Positions 29,646 to 45,600 of a stretch of 64,000 nucleotides of DNA are shown here, in pieces. Position 1 is the stretch's first letter; each line of letters begins with the position of its first letter. The notes beneath the pieces are model-generated. The model worked only from the letters and a program-made list of their open reading frames with translations, did not search any database and was not told the DNA's origin. Origin of the DNA: an uncultured Prevotellaceae bacterium (GTDB taxonomy: Bacteria; Bacteroidota; Bacteroidia; Bacteroidales; UBA932); NCBI GenBank assembly GCA_947166905.1, contig CAMVFZ010000008.1:55884-119883 (forward strand), given 5' to 3'. A program made the position numbers and the translations under genes.

Positions 29646-29648
29646 AAG

Positions 29649-30887
29649 TTATGCGTCTACCCAAAGGAAAACTTTGTCGCCGCGGTGAAGTTTGTCGGTT
29701 GAGGCTACAGAGCAGCGGTCGCCCTTGACGGCCACCGGAACGCTCTTGAAGTCCACCCTGATGTCATCGGCCTTGAAAATAACCGTACCGGTAGTGGCAC
29801 CGATCACCATAATCTCGCTGCCGGCAGGCAGGTCCGCCGCCTCTACCGCAATCTCTGCCACGGAAATCTTGTCGAACCAGTTTGTGACCTTGCCCAGGTA
29901 AACCTTCTTCTTGGTAGCCTGGCTGCCGTAAACAGAGCTCCATTCGCCCAGCGGTGCGCCCTGATAGTAGCCGTCCCAGAAACCGCGGTTGAATACCTCT
30001 GAAAGTGAAGCCTTGAGTTCCGCCGTCAGCTCCGGCGTATACTCGCCGTCGCAGACTGCATCGGCCGCGCGCCTGTAGCACTCAACCGTACGGCGCACGT
30101 ACTCTGCGCTGCGTGCGCGTCCCTCTATCTTGAACACCTTCACGCCAGCCTCTATGAACTTGTCCATAAACTCTATGGTACACAGGTCCTTAGGTGACAT
30201 TATGTACTTGTTGTCAATCTCCAGCTCCGTACCTGTCTCAAGGTCCGTCACCCTGTAGCCGCGCCTGCAAAGCTGCATGCATGCGCCCCTGTTGGCGGAA
30301 GCATTGTAATGGTGAAGGCTAAGGTAGCACTTTCCGGAAATAGCCATGCAGAATGCTCCGTGCGCAAACATCTCTATGCGCACCAGCTCTCCCGACGGCC
30401 CGCGCAGCCCCTCGGAGAGAATCTTCTCGTGAATCTCCTTCACCTGGTTCAGGTTAAGCTCGCGCGCCAGAACCACAACATCGGCAAACTGGGCGTAGAA
30501 CTTAAGGGCCTGGTAGTTGGAAATGCTAAGCTGGGTAGAAATATGCACCTCCAGCCCAATCTGGCGGCAGTAAAGGATTACCGCCATATCGGACGCAATA
30601 ATGGCATCCACGCCAGCCGCCTTGGCCGCATCCAGGGCCTCGTGAGCCGGGGTAATATCCTCCCCGTAAAGGACGATATTAAGCGTCATATACGTCTTCA
30701 CACCGGCCTCACGGCAGATGCGGACAATCTCCGGCAGATCCTCCGGAGCAAAATTATTTGCGGAATGCGAGCGCATGTTAAGCCGGCCGATGCCAAAGTA
30801 AACGCTGTTAGCACCCCCTTGTATAGCAGCCTGCAGGCACTCGAAGTTGCCTGCAGGAGCCATTATTTCAAGTTCTTTATGATTCAT
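29649..30887 (-). CDS. Peptidase U32 family protein (tRNA hydroxylation-type)
   Basis: MAPAGNFECLQAAIQGGANSVYFG; MFAHGAFCMAISGKCYLS; KIEGRARSAEYV. Confidence 0.85.
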   Translation of the reverse strand: MNHKELEIMAPAGNFECLQAAIQGGANSVYFGIGRLNMRSHSANNFAPEDLPEIVRICREAGVKTYMTLNIVLYGEDITPAHEALDAAKAAGVDAIIASDMAVILYCRQIGLEVHISTQLSISNYQALKFYAQFADVVVLARELNLNQVKEIHEKILSEGLRGPSGELVRIEMFAHGAFCMAISGKCYLSLHHYNASANRGACMQLCRRGYRVTDLETGTELEIDNKYIMSPKDLCTIEFMDKFIEAGVKVFKIEGRARSAEYVRRTVECYRRAADAVCDGEYTPELTAELKASLSEVFNRGFWDGYYQGAPLGEWSSVYGSQATKKKVYLGKVTNWFDKISVAEIAVEAADLPAGSEIMVIGATTGTVIFKADDIRVDFKSVPVAVKGDRCSVASTDKLHRGDKVFLWVDA

Positions 30888-30894
30888 CAAAACT

Positions 30895-37488
<6,594 letters not shown>

Positions 37489-37518
37489 TTTGGATTTTGC
37501 TCCAAAAATCACTAAACT

Positions 37519-37538
37519 TGTAGATTGATAAATCTACA
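37519..37538. promoter_or_regulatory. Perfect inverted repeat TGTAGATT-GATA-AATCTACA upstream of xylB; candidate operator or leader hairpin
   Basis: 8-bp arms with 4-nt spacer, ending 9 nt before ATG 37548; a TAAACTTG box (one mismatch to TAnnTTTG) overlaps its left edge. Confidence 0.5.
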
Positions 37539-37547
37539 GCTATAATT

Positions 37548-39095
37548 ATGACCGGAAAATATCTGCTCGGATACGACATCGGCAGCTCTTCTGTGAAGGC
37601 TGCGCTCGTAGACATAGAGTCTGGTAAATGTATTGCACGCGCCTTCTATCCCAAGAACGAGGCTCCGATTCTTTCTGTTAAAACCGGCTGGGCTGAGCAA
37701 GAGCCCGACATGTGGTGGGAGAACCTTAAGTTCGCCACCCGCGATGTACTGGCGCAGGCCGCCGGAGAAAAGGCCGCCACCTTCAACAGCTCCGGAGCAA
37801 AGGCGGATTATTCTTCCGTTGGCGCGCAGATTGCCGCGATTGGCGTATCCTACCAGATGCACGGTCTGGTTTGCGTAGATAAGAGCGGAATGCCTTTAAG
37901 GCCTTCCATCATCTGGTGCGACAGCCGCGCCGTTCCTTACGGAAAACGTGCCCAGGAGGCCCTTGGAGAGCAGTTCTGCCTTGAGCATCTGCTCAATTCC
38001 CCGGGCAACTTTACCGCCGCCAAACTGGCTTGGGTAAAGGAGAATGAGCCCCGCCTGTACGACCGTATCCACAAGATAATGCTTCCGGGAGATTATATCG
38101 CCAGCAAGCTTAGCGGAGAAATCTGCACTACGGTCAGTGGCCTTTCAGAGGGTATGTTCTGGGACTTCAAGGAGGGCTGCGTAAGCAAGGAACTACTGAA
38201 TTACTTCGGCTTCGACCAGTCTGTTCTGGCAGACATCCGCCCCACCTTCGCAGAGCAGGGTAGGGTATGCGCCATGGCAGCCAGAGAGCTCGGCCTCCAG
38301 GAAGGCATTCCAATTACTTACCGTGCCGGCGACCAGCCCAACAACGCGCTGTCGCTTAACGTATTCGAGCCCGGAGAGGTTGCCGCAACAGCAGGTACGT
38401 CGGGCGTAGTTTATGGCGTCAGCGGCAAGGTGGCCTATGACAGCAAGTCCCGCGTAAACACCTTCGCCCACGTTAACCACACCCCGGATAACACTCGCCT
38501 TGGCATACTGCTTTGCATCAACGGTACAGGTATACTGAACTCCTGGATGCGTCGCAACGTTGCCCCGGAAGGCGTCAGCTACGATCAGATGAACAAGATT
38601 GTAGCCGCAGTGCCCCCGGGTTGCTCAGGCGTAGGTGTTCTGCCCTTTGGCAATGGAGCGGAGCGTATGCTTGAAAACCGCGAAATCGGCTGCCGCATCT
38701 ACGGCGTAAACTTCAATCTTACAGACAAATACTACCTTATCAGGGCTGCCCAGGAAGGCATCGTGTTCTCTTTCAAGTACGGAATGGACATCATGGCCGA
38801 TATGGGCATGAAGGTGGGCACCATCCACGCAGGACATGCCAATATGTTCCTCAGCCCCATCTTCCGCCAGACCCTGGCCAACGTAACAGGTTCAACCATA
38901 GAACTCTTTGATACCGATGGCGCTGCCGGTGCAGCCCGCGGTGCAGGTATGGGCGCAGGCATCTATGCCAACCATAATGAGGCCTTCGCCTCTCTGCACA
39001 AGATGGAAACCATCGAGCCTTCGGAAAACCATGGCGGTTCTATTTCAGAGGCCTATGAACTCTGGAAGTCAGAGCTTGCAAAAGCATTGCAGTAA
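37548..39095 (+). CDS. xylB: Xylulokinase (FGGY family)
   Basis: GYDIGSSSVKAALVD; GVSYQMHGLV; GDQPNNALSLNVFEPGEVAATAGTSGVVYG; adjacent to xylA. Confidence 0.85.
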   Translation: MTGKYLLGYDIGSSSVKAALVDIESGKCIARAFYPKNEAPILSVKTGWAEQEPDMWWENLKFATRDVLAQAAGEKAATFNSSGAKADYSSVGAQIAAIGVSYQMHGLVCVDKSGMPLRPSIIWCDSRAVPYGKRAQEALGEQFCLEHLLNSPGNFTAAKLAWVKENEPRLYDRIHKIMLPGDYIASKLSGEICTTVSGLSEGMFWDFKEGCVSKELLNYFGFDQSVLADIRPTFAEQGRVCAMAARELGLQEGIPITYRAGDQPNNALSLNVFEPGEVAATAGTSGVVYGVSGKVAYDSKSRVNTFAHVNHTPDNTRLGILLCINGTGILNSWMRRNVAPEGVSYDQMNKIVAAVPPGCSGVGVLPFGNGAERMLENREIGCRIYGVNFNLTDKYYLIRAAQEGIVFSFKYGMDIMADMGMKVGTIHAGHANMFLSPIFRQTLANVTGSTIELFDTDGAAGAARGAGMGAGIYANHNEAFASLHKMETIEPSENHGGSISEAYELWKSELAKALQ

Positions 39096-39126
39096 ACAAA
39101 ACTAACTAAATAATAATCAATCTGTT

Positions 39127-40440
39127 ATGAAAGAATACTTCCCTAACATCGGCAAGATTCCCTTCGAGGGAACAGCCAGCAAAAACCCCCTTGCCTTCCA
39201 TTACTATGAGCCCGAAAGGGTTGTCCTTGGCAAGAAGATGAAGGATTGGCTCAAGTTTGCAATGGCTTGGTGGCATACTCTGGGCCAGGCAAGCTCCGAC
39301 CAGTTTGGTGGCCAGACCCGCAGCTATGCATGGGACCAGCCTGATTGCCCCATGGAGCGTGCAAAGGCCAAGGTGGATGCCGGCTTCGAGTTTATGCAGA
39401 AGCTTGGAATAGAGTACTTCTGCTTCCATGATGTAGACCTTGTAGAGGAAGGTGCTACGATAGAGGAGTACGAGGCCCGCATGAAGGAGATCACTGACTA
39501 TGTGGCCCAGAAGATGAAGGGTACCAATATCAAACTTCTGTGGGGTACCGCCAATGTCTTCGGTCACAAGCGTTATATGAACGGCGCCGCTACCAACCCC
39601 GATTTTGACGTTGTTGCACGCGCTGCCGTACAGATTAAGAATGCTATCGACGCCACCATCAAACTTGGTGGAACCAACTATGTGTTCTGGGGCGGTAGAG
39701 AGGGTTATACCAGCCTTCTGAATACCCAGATGCAGCGTGAAAAAGACCATCTTGCAAAGATGCTCACCGCTGCCCGCGACTATGCCCGCGCAAAGGGCTT
39801 CAAGGGCACTTTCCTTGTTGAGCCCAAGCCGATGGAGCCTACAAAGCATCAGTATGACGTAGATACAGAGACTGTTATCGGCTTCCTGCGCGCCAATGGC
39901 CTTGATAAGGACTTCAAGGTAAATATTGAGGTCAACCATGCCACCCTTGCCGGCCATACATTCGAGCACGAGCTTGCAGTTGCAGTGGACAACGGTATGC
40001 TGGGTAGCATCGACGCCAACCGTGGCGATGCCCAGAACGGCTGGGATACAGACCAGTTCCCGGTAGATGTATTCGACCTTACCCAGGCTATGCTGCAGAT
40101 TATCCGTAACGGCGGTCTTGGCAACGGCGGTAGTAACTTCGACGCTAAGCTGCGCCGTAATTCTACCGATCCGGAGGATATCTTCATCGCCCATATCTGC
40201 GGTATGGATGCAATGGCCCGTGGCCTGCTAAGCGCAGCTGCAATTGTAGAGGAGAGCCCGATTCCGGCGATGATCAAGGAGCGTTATGCTTCCTTCGATT
40301 CCGGCAAGGGCAAGGAGTTCGAGGATGGAAAGCTTGGCCTGGAAGACCTTGTGGCTTATGCCAAGGCTAACGGAGAGCCTAAGCAGACCTCCGGCAAGCA
40401 GGAGCTTTACGAGACGCTTTTGAATATTTACAGCAAGTAA
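39127..40440 (+). CDS. xylA: Xylose isomerase
   Basis: [63 protein letters not shown]. Confidence 0.95.
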   Translation: MKEYFPNIGKIPFEGTASKNPLAFHYYEPERVVLGKKMKDWLKFAMAWWHTLGQASSDQFGGQTRSYAWDQPDCPMERAKAKVDAGFEFMQKLGIEYFCFHDVDLVEEGATIEEYEARMKEITDYVAQKMKGTNIKLLWGTANVFGHKRYMNGAATNPDFDVVARAAVQIKNAIDATIKLGGTNYVFWGGREGYTSLLNTQMQREKDHLAKMLTAARDYARAKGFKGTFLVEPKPMEPTKHQYDVDTETVIGFLRANGLDKDFKVNIEVNHATLAGHTFEHELAVAVDNGMLGSIDANRGDAQNGWDTDQFPVDVFDLTQAMLQIIRNGGLGNGGSNFDAKLRRNSTDPEDIFIAHICGMDAMARGLLSAAAIVEESPIPAMIKERYASFDSGKGKEFEDGKLGLEDLVAYAKANGEPKQTSGKQELYETLLNIYSK

Positions 40441-40441
40441 G

Positions 40442-41854
40442 ATGAGCGATTATAGACAAAAAGGAAGCGTAGGATATCTTGCAGGAATCGTTCTGGTAGC
40501 GGTTCTGGGAGGCCTGCTCTTCGGATACGATACAGCCGTGATCTCCGGCGCGGAGAAGGGCCTTCAGGCCTTCTTCCAAAGCGCCACGGACTTCACCTAC
40601 ACAGACGCCTGGCACGGCTTCACCACATCCAGCGCCTTGATTGGCTGCGTGATTGGAGCCCTGCTTTCCGGCCTTCTGGCCTCAAGGCTTGGCCGTAAGA
40701 GGTCCCTCTTTGTGGCAGGTATTCTTTTCCTGCTGTCGGCCCTGGGATCTTATTGCCCGGAGTTCCTATTCTTTGAAAAAGGCGTTGCCTCAAAGAGCCT
40801 GATGCTTGCCTTCAACGGTTACCGAATACTGGGTGGCATCGGCGTTGGTTTGGCATCGGCCTTGTGTCCGATGTATATCGCAGAGGTGTCGCCGGCGTCC
40901 AAAAGAGGTACGCTGGTATCATGGAACCAGTTTGCCATTATCTTCGGTCAGCTGGTCGTATACTTTGTCAACTTCCTGATTATCCGCTCGCATATCAATG
41001 ATCCGGCGGTCGTGGAGTGGACCAATGCCATCGGCTGGAGGGTGATGTTTGTGTCAGAGGCCGTTCCGGCCGGCATCTTCGCCCTGCTGATCCTCTTTGT
41101 GCCCGAGACCCCGCGTTATCTTGTTCTTAACGGGCAGGATGAAAAGGCGCTTGCCGTTCTTTCAAATATCAACGGCTATGAGCGTGCAAAGGAGATCCTT
41201 TCAGAGATCAAGGCTACGGTAGTAGAGAAGAGGGAAAAGATCTTCACCTACGGCATTCTGGTGGTGTTCATCGGCTGCATGCTAAGCGTGTTCCAGCAGA
41301 TTATCGGTATCAACGCCGTGCTGTATTTTGCTCCCCGAATCTTTGAGTCGATGGGCGTGAGCAACAATATGCTCTTTACGGTAATCATGGGTGTAATCAA
41401 CATTACATTCACTCTGGTGGCCGTTTTCTCTGTAGAGAAGATAGGACGTAAGCCTTTGCTCATTACGGGTTCGCTTGGTATGGCCATCGGCGCGCTTGGC
41501 GTTGCCCTTAGCAATGTGGTGGATCTTGGCATTTTGCCGGTTATCTGCATTATGGTATACAGCGCCTCCTTCATGTTTAGCTGGGGCCCGATATGCTGGG
41601 TTTATATTTCAGAGATATTCCCCAATACCATCCGCAGCCAGGCTACCGCGATTGCAGTCGCCTTCCAGTGGATATTCAATTTCATTGTGTCAAGTACTTT
41701 TGTTCCGATATATACCAGAAGTCCTTTCCTTGCTTACGCGTTGTATGGCGTGATTTGCATCGGGGCGGCCATCTTTGTATGGAAGATTGTACCGGAGACC
41801 AAAGGCAAGACCTTGGAAGAGATGACGGCTCTCTGGAAAAACCGAAAGAAATAA
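40442..41854 (+). CDS. xylE: MFS sugar:H+ symporter, XylE-like
   Basis: GGLLFGYDTAVISG, RLGRKRSL, VPETPRYLV, VPETKGKTLEEM; downstream of xylBA. Confidence 0.85.
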   Translation: MSDYRQKGSVGYLAGIVLVAVLGGLLFGYDTAVISGAEKGLQAFFQSATDFTYTDAWHGFTTSSALIGCVIGALLSGLLASRLGRKRSLFVAGILFLLSALGSYCPEFLFFEKGVASKSLMLAFNGYRILGGIGVGLASALCPMYIAEVSPASKRGTLVSWNQFAIIFGQLVVYFVNFLIIRSHINDPAVVEWTNAIGWRVMFVSEAVPAGIFALLILFVPETPRYLVLNGQDEKALAVLSNINGYERAKEILSEIKATVVEKREKIFTYGILVVFIGCMLSVFQQIIGINAVLYFAPRIFESMGVSNNMLFTVIMGVINITFTLVAVFSVEKIGRKPLLITGSLGMAIGALGVALSNVVDLGILPVICIMVYSASFMFSWGPICWVYISEIFPNTIRSQATAIAVAFQWIFNFIVSSTFVPIYTRSPFLAYALYGVICIGAAIFVWKIVPETKGKTLEEMTALWKNRKK

Positions 41855-41866
41855 ATTAAATCTATA

Positions 41867-42862
41867 ATGAAGCGTTTTGCAATTTTGTCAGCTCTGGCCG
41901 TGCTTTTAAGCGCGGCTGTAGCTTATGCCCAGGAGGGCACCCGTTACGGTGTGGTAGAGTTTTCTGCCAATTACATGCGTGAGAATCCCGGCTTTGCCCA
42001 GGAAAATGGCAACCAGGCCCTTATGGGTACTGTTGTAGAGATTCTTGGAGAGGACGGTTATTGGCTTAAGATCAAGTCTCCGGAGCCTTATACCGCCTGG
42101 GTGGTGGATATGGGTGTAGTTGAGATGACCAAGGAGCAGGTCGATGCCTATATCGCCGCTCCCAAGTATCTTGTGACCGCAGAGATTTCCCATGTTTTTG
42201 CCGATCCTTCAGTGAAATCGGCCCGTGTGTGCGACCTTGTGATGGGCGACCTTCTTCGTATTGCCTTCAATGAGAAGGGCAAGGCCATCGGTAAGAAGGG
42301 CTTTGTAAAGGCTGTCCTGCCTTCCGGAAAAGAGGGCTGGGTTTGCGCTAAGGACGTTACTGACTTTACCAAGTGGGCAAATAACGTTCAGGCTACGGCA
42401 GAGAGCGTTATCAAGATTGCGATGCTTTATGTTGGCGTTCCCTACCTTTGGGGCGGCAATACTATCAAGGGTACTGACTGCAGCGGCCTTAGCCGTGGTG
42501 CCTTCTTTATGAATGGCATTCTGCTGCCGCGCAATACCAGCCAGCAGATCAAGGTAGGGGAGGAGGTAGACTTCTCCGGTGTAAAGGACGGTGATTTCTC
42601 CAACCTCCAGCTTGGAGACCTGATTCTCTTTGGCAATCCGGAGACCAAAAAGGTGTCGCACGTTTCCATCTACATCGGCGACGGACATATTATCCATTCG
42701 TCCAATGTGGTGAGGATCAATTCTTTGCGTCCTGCCGATCCGGACTATTACAGCAACGGTGTGCCCCGTATGTTGGCTGTCCGCCGCGTGCTTGGCAACG
42801 TGGACAACGGCAAGGGTATCGTTTCTATCCTCAAGAGTCCCTGGTATTTCCCGCAGAAATAA
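41867..42862 (+). CDS. NlpC/P60 (C40) cell-wall peptidase with SH3-like N-terminus
   Basis: VPYLWGGNTIKGTDCSGLS catalytic Cys; VSHVSIYIGDGHIIHSS catalytic His. Confidence 0.85.
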   Translation: MKRFAILSALAVLLSAAVAYAQEGTRYGVVEFSANYMRENPGFAQENGNQALMGTVVEILGEDGYWLKIKSPEPYTAWVVDMGVVEMTKEQVDAYIAAPKYLVTAEISHVFADPSVKSARVCDLVMGDLLRIAFNEKGKAIGKKGFVKAVLPSGKEGWVCAKDVTDFTKWANNVQATAESVIKIAMLYVGVPYLWGGNTIKGTDCSGLSRGAFFMNGILLPRNTSQQIKVGEEVDFSGVKDGDFSNLQLGDLILFGNPETKKVSHVSIYIGDGHIIHSSNVVRINSLRPADPDYYSNGVPRMLAVRRVLGNVDNGKGIVSILKSPWYFPQK

Positions 42863-42880
42863 TTTAATAGATAAAAATAT

Positions 42881-43909
42881 ATGAGCAAAAGAGTACTTGT
42901 TTCCGGAGGCGCCGGATATATTGGCAGCCACGTAACTGTAGAATTGATTCAGGCTGGCTACGAGGTCCTTGTGGCCGATGATATGTCCAATTGCGACCTT
43001 ACCTGCTTCGAGGGTGTAAAGAAGATTACTGGCCGTGAGGATATCCCCTTTGTGAAGATGTCTTTCTGCGATGAGGCTGCGACTGAGAAGCTTTTCTCTG
43101 ATTGGAAGATTGATGCTGTTATTCATTTTGCGGCTTTCAAGGCAGTGGGTGAGTCTGTTGAGGATCCGCTCAAGTATTACGGCAATAACCTTAATAGCTT
43201 CGTGAATGTAATTGGTGCTGCGCGCCGTCACGGATGCAGGAACATACTGTTCTCTTCTTCTGCTACTGTTTATGGTGAGCCTGACAAGCAGCCTGTTACT
43301 GAGCAGACTCCCAGGAAGCCTTCTACTTCTCCTTATGGTAATACTAAGCAGATTTGCGAGGATATTCTGCGCGACTGCGTTGCTGCTTATCCGGAGATTA
43401 GGGGTATCGCGCTGCGTTACTTCAATCCTATCGGTGCGCATCCGTCAGCTTTGATTGGTGAGCTGCCTCGTGGAGTTCCCAACAATCTTGTGCCTTATAT
43501 CACCCAGACTGCTGCCGGTCGTAGGGAGTGCCTGAATATCTTTGGTAACGATTATCCTACTCCGGATGGAACCTGCTTGCGTGACTTCATTGATATCGTT
43601 GACCTGGCTCGCGCTCATGTATGCGCTGTGGCTCGTATGCTTGACGATAAGATGGAGAAGGAGTACGAGATCTTCAACGTTGGTACCGGCCGTCCTCTGT
43701 CTGTTATGGAGTTGGTGAACGCCTTCCAGAAGGTTAACAACCTGAAGCTCAACTATAAGATTGTTCCCCGCCGTGCCGGCGACATCATCGCCATTTGGGC
43801 CGATCCTACCCTTGCCAACGAAAAGCTTGGCTGGAAGGCTACCCGCACCACGGAAGAAACCCTCGCCGCCGCCTGGGCCTGGGAAAAGCACCTCATGGGT
43901 AAGAACTAA
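42881..43909 (+). CDS. galE: UDP-glucose 4-epimerase
   Basis: VSGGAGYIGSHVTVELI; SSSATVYG; SPYGNTK; FNPIGAHPS; RDFIDIVDLARAHV. Confidence 0.9.
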   Translation: MSKRVLVSGGAGYIGSHVTVELIQAGYEVLVADDMSNCDLTCFEGVKKITGREDIPFVKMSFCDEAATEKLFSDWKIDAVIHFAAFKAVGESVEDPLKYYGNNLNSFVNVIGAARRHGCRNILFSSSATVYGEPDKQPVTEQTPRKPSTSPYGNTKQICEDILRDCVAAYPEIRGIALRYFNPIGAHPSALIGELPRGVPNNLVPYITQTAAGRRECLNIFGNDYPTPDGTCLRDFIDIVDLARAHVCAVARMLDDKMEKEYEIFNVGTGRPLSVMELVNAFQKVNNLKLNYKIVPRRAGDIIAIWADPTLANEKLGWKATRTTEETLAAAWAWEKHLMGKN

Positions 43910-43930
43910 CATTATTTTAGAATACTGACT

Positions 43931-44554
43931 ATGAAAAAATTCTTCGCAATTGTAATTGCGTCTTTGCTCCTTGGTGGAGTATCAATGCAGGCCCAGGGCA
44001 TCAAGTGGAGTGTTGAGGGCGGTTATCTTGGATCTAAAGTTTCCGTCAGTGTTTCCGGCGTTTCCGGAAGTGTAGATTTCAATGGTTTCTATGCCGGCGT
44101 TGGCGCTGACTTTGCTATGAAGGCCGAAAACCTTAGCATTGCTTCTGGCCTTTTCTGGGATTATAAATCAATGGATCTTGGAGTAGGTGACGTCAAGGCC
44201 AACTATATTCGTGTTCCTGTTCAGCTTAAATACACCTATCCTGCAGCAGAGGGTATTAAACTCTTTGCGTCTGCCGGTCCCAGCATCAATGTTGGTACTT
44301 TTGGCAAGGCTGATGTGAATCCGAATTATATTTACGATGACTACGATGACACTACTGATCCTTATGATGACAATGCTTTTGGTAAGGATGCCCTCAAGAG
44401 GATTCATGTTCAGCTGGGTCTTTCCGTCGGTATCGTTATTTCAGAGCAGTTCATCATTAGCCTTGGCTACGACTACGGCCTTACCAAGGGAGTGGACGTA
44501 AACCTCACCAACCGCGTCAACGCCTTCAAAGTAGGCGTCGGCTACAGCTTCTAG
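43931..44554 (+). CDS. Outer-membrane beta-barrel (PorT-like) protein
   Basis: Signal peptide; alternating beta-barrel pattern; C-terminal GVGYSF. Confidence 0.65.
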   Translation: MKKFFAIVIASLLLGGVSMQAQGIKWSVEGGYLGSKVSVSVSGVSGSVDFNGFYAGVGADFAMKAENLSIASGLFWDYKSMDLGVGDVKANYIRVPVQLKYTYPAAEGIKLFASAGPSINVGTFGKADVNPNYIYDDYDDTTDPYDDNAFGKDALKRIHVQLGLSVGIVISEQFIISLGYDYGLTKGVDVNLTNRVNAFKVGVGYSF

Positions 44555-44558
44555 CCTT

Positions 44559-44590
44559 AAAAAGCCTGACCCTCCCCGGCCAGGCTTTTT
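44559..44590 (+). terminator. Rho-independent terminator after the OM barrel gene
   Basis: AAAAAGCCTG...CAGGCTTTTT, perfect 10-bp arms followed by the T run. Confidence 0.85.
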
Positions 44591-44914
44591 CTTGCGTAGA
44601 CAGGAAGAGGGGGTACTAGACCTGCGAAAAAGAACGGGCCCAACCCGCTCGCTTGACCGTCCAACTCCTCCTTTTAGCCAGCCTGCGGCTGTCTAACGTC
44701 GTCAAACAGCGTCCGTCATGCGCCGTCGCATTGCCTGCCCGTCTAATGCAAGCATTATCCTGGCAGTCCCTGCACCTGCGCACCGCTCACTGCGCAAGGC
44801 CCCCGCACATCCCGATTCTTTTTCTAAGGCCATAGCCCCCCTTTTCCTGCTCCGCCAGCATTCTGCCTTTCCAGTGCTCCTGCCATATTTTTTGTTCGGC
44901 TTACTTTTAAAAAA

Positions 44915-45006
44915 GGGATAACGCAGAAAATCGCTCAAATATTTGCGCTATCCTTCAAAATAGAGGGGGATAAAGTAAGTTTTCTTGGTATTTTCTGCGT
45001 TATCCC
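44915..45006. repeat. 17-bp perfect inverted repeat GGGATAACGCAGAAAAT / ATTTTCTGCGTTATCCC flanking 58 nt
   Basis: Arms 44915-44931 and 44990-45006; related direct copy TTTTTTGCGTTATCCCC at about 45043-45059. Confidence 0.85.
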
Positions 45007-45011
45007 CCTCT
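44962..45011. repeat. 12-bp perfect inverted repeat AGAGGGGGATAA / TTATCCCCCTCT, nested in and competing with the 17-bp repeat
   Basis: Arms 44962-44973 and 45000-45011; the right arm overlaps the right arm of the 17-bp repeat. Confidence 0.85.
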
Positions 45012-45159
45012 GAAGACAGGGAATGTGCAAAAAACAACGTGATTTTTTGCGTTATCCCCTTCCGGCCTTAGCGTCTTGGCGTCACCCGCTGCTGGCGGCG
45101 CAAGGCATAGCCGGGCTAAGCTGCGCAAAGCTAAGCGCTTGAGTAGTAGCTAGATACGC

Positions 45160-45193
45160 AAAGTGCCTTAGGCGATATCACCTAAGGCACTTT
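45160..45193. terminator. Strong hairpin AAAGTGCCTTAGG-CGATATCA-CCTAAGGCACTTT, probable terminator of the minus-strand gene 45233..45511
   Basis: 13-bp perfect arms, 8-nt loop, A/T ends on both sides. Confidence 0.75.
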
Positions 45194-45232
45194 ATGCTTT
45201 GCGCTGATAACCAGCTGGTTAGCCTTGCGCTA

Positions 45233-45511
45233 TTATTTCTTGGATGCTACGATGGCGCTGAGCTTCTCGTAAAGGGCGTCAAGCTTTTCGCCCATCTCTT
45301 TGCGAAGACCGTTGAAGTAAACCTTCTTGTTGCCTTCTACCTTATCGGAAGCCTTATCCTTCATATCGTTGTAAAGATCAACAGCCTCTTCGATAACGGC
45401 TGCGAGCTCGTCAGTAGCCTTATCAGGATTGTAGCAAACGAAAAGAGAGCAGTCGTCGATGAACTCACCTACGAAGTACTCTACATCTTTTTTGAAAACT
45501 CTAAGATTCAT
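45233..45511 (-). CDS. Conserved-looking small hypothetical protein, 92 aa
   Basis: Complete ORF with charged helical composition, own TAnnTTTG box (TATCTTTG on the minus strand at 45565-45572) and downstream hairpin. Confidence 0.7.
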   Translation of the reverse strand: MNLRVFKKDVEYFVGEFIDDCSLFVCYNPDKATDELAAVIEEAVDLYNDMKDKASDKVEGNKKVYFNGLRKEMGEKLDALYEKLSAIVASKK

Positions 45512-45564
45512 ATCTTTAATAATTAATTGATTCAGTTCATGGGGCTTATCCCCTAATTGCGCTG

Positions 45565-45572
45565 CAAAGATA
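45565..45572 (-). promoter_or_regulatory. Bacteroidota -7 box TATCTTTG (minus strand)
   Basis: CAAAGATA on the plus strand, upstream of 45511. Confidence 0.45.
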
Positions 45573-45600
45573 GCAATTTTATTTGATTTATATAAACTCT

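Noticed and set aside
39106-40194. 362-aa minus-strand ORF antisense to xylA
   Set aside because: xylA motifs are unambiguous on the plus strand; the antisense frame is low-information.
42209-43441. 410-aa minus-strand ORF
   Set aside because: Antisense to the clear NlpC/P60 and galE genes; no recognisable domain; a codon-bias shadow ORF.
44915-45006. MITE with 17-bp terminal inverted repeats
   Set aside because: No target-site duplication beyond the arms and no second full-length copy seen in the window; kept only as an inverted-repeat observation.
44913-45060. Replication origin, because TTATCCCC resembles the DnaA box TTATCCACA
   Set aside because: The conserved A at position 7 is C in all copies and no dnaA/dnaN or typical oriC neighbour is present. 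Only a GC-skew plot could revive this.
44559-45193. CRISPR array or tRNA cluster in the repeat-rich intergenic region
   Set aside because: Repeats are few, irregularly spaced and partly inverted; no tRNA cloverleaf features or cas genes.
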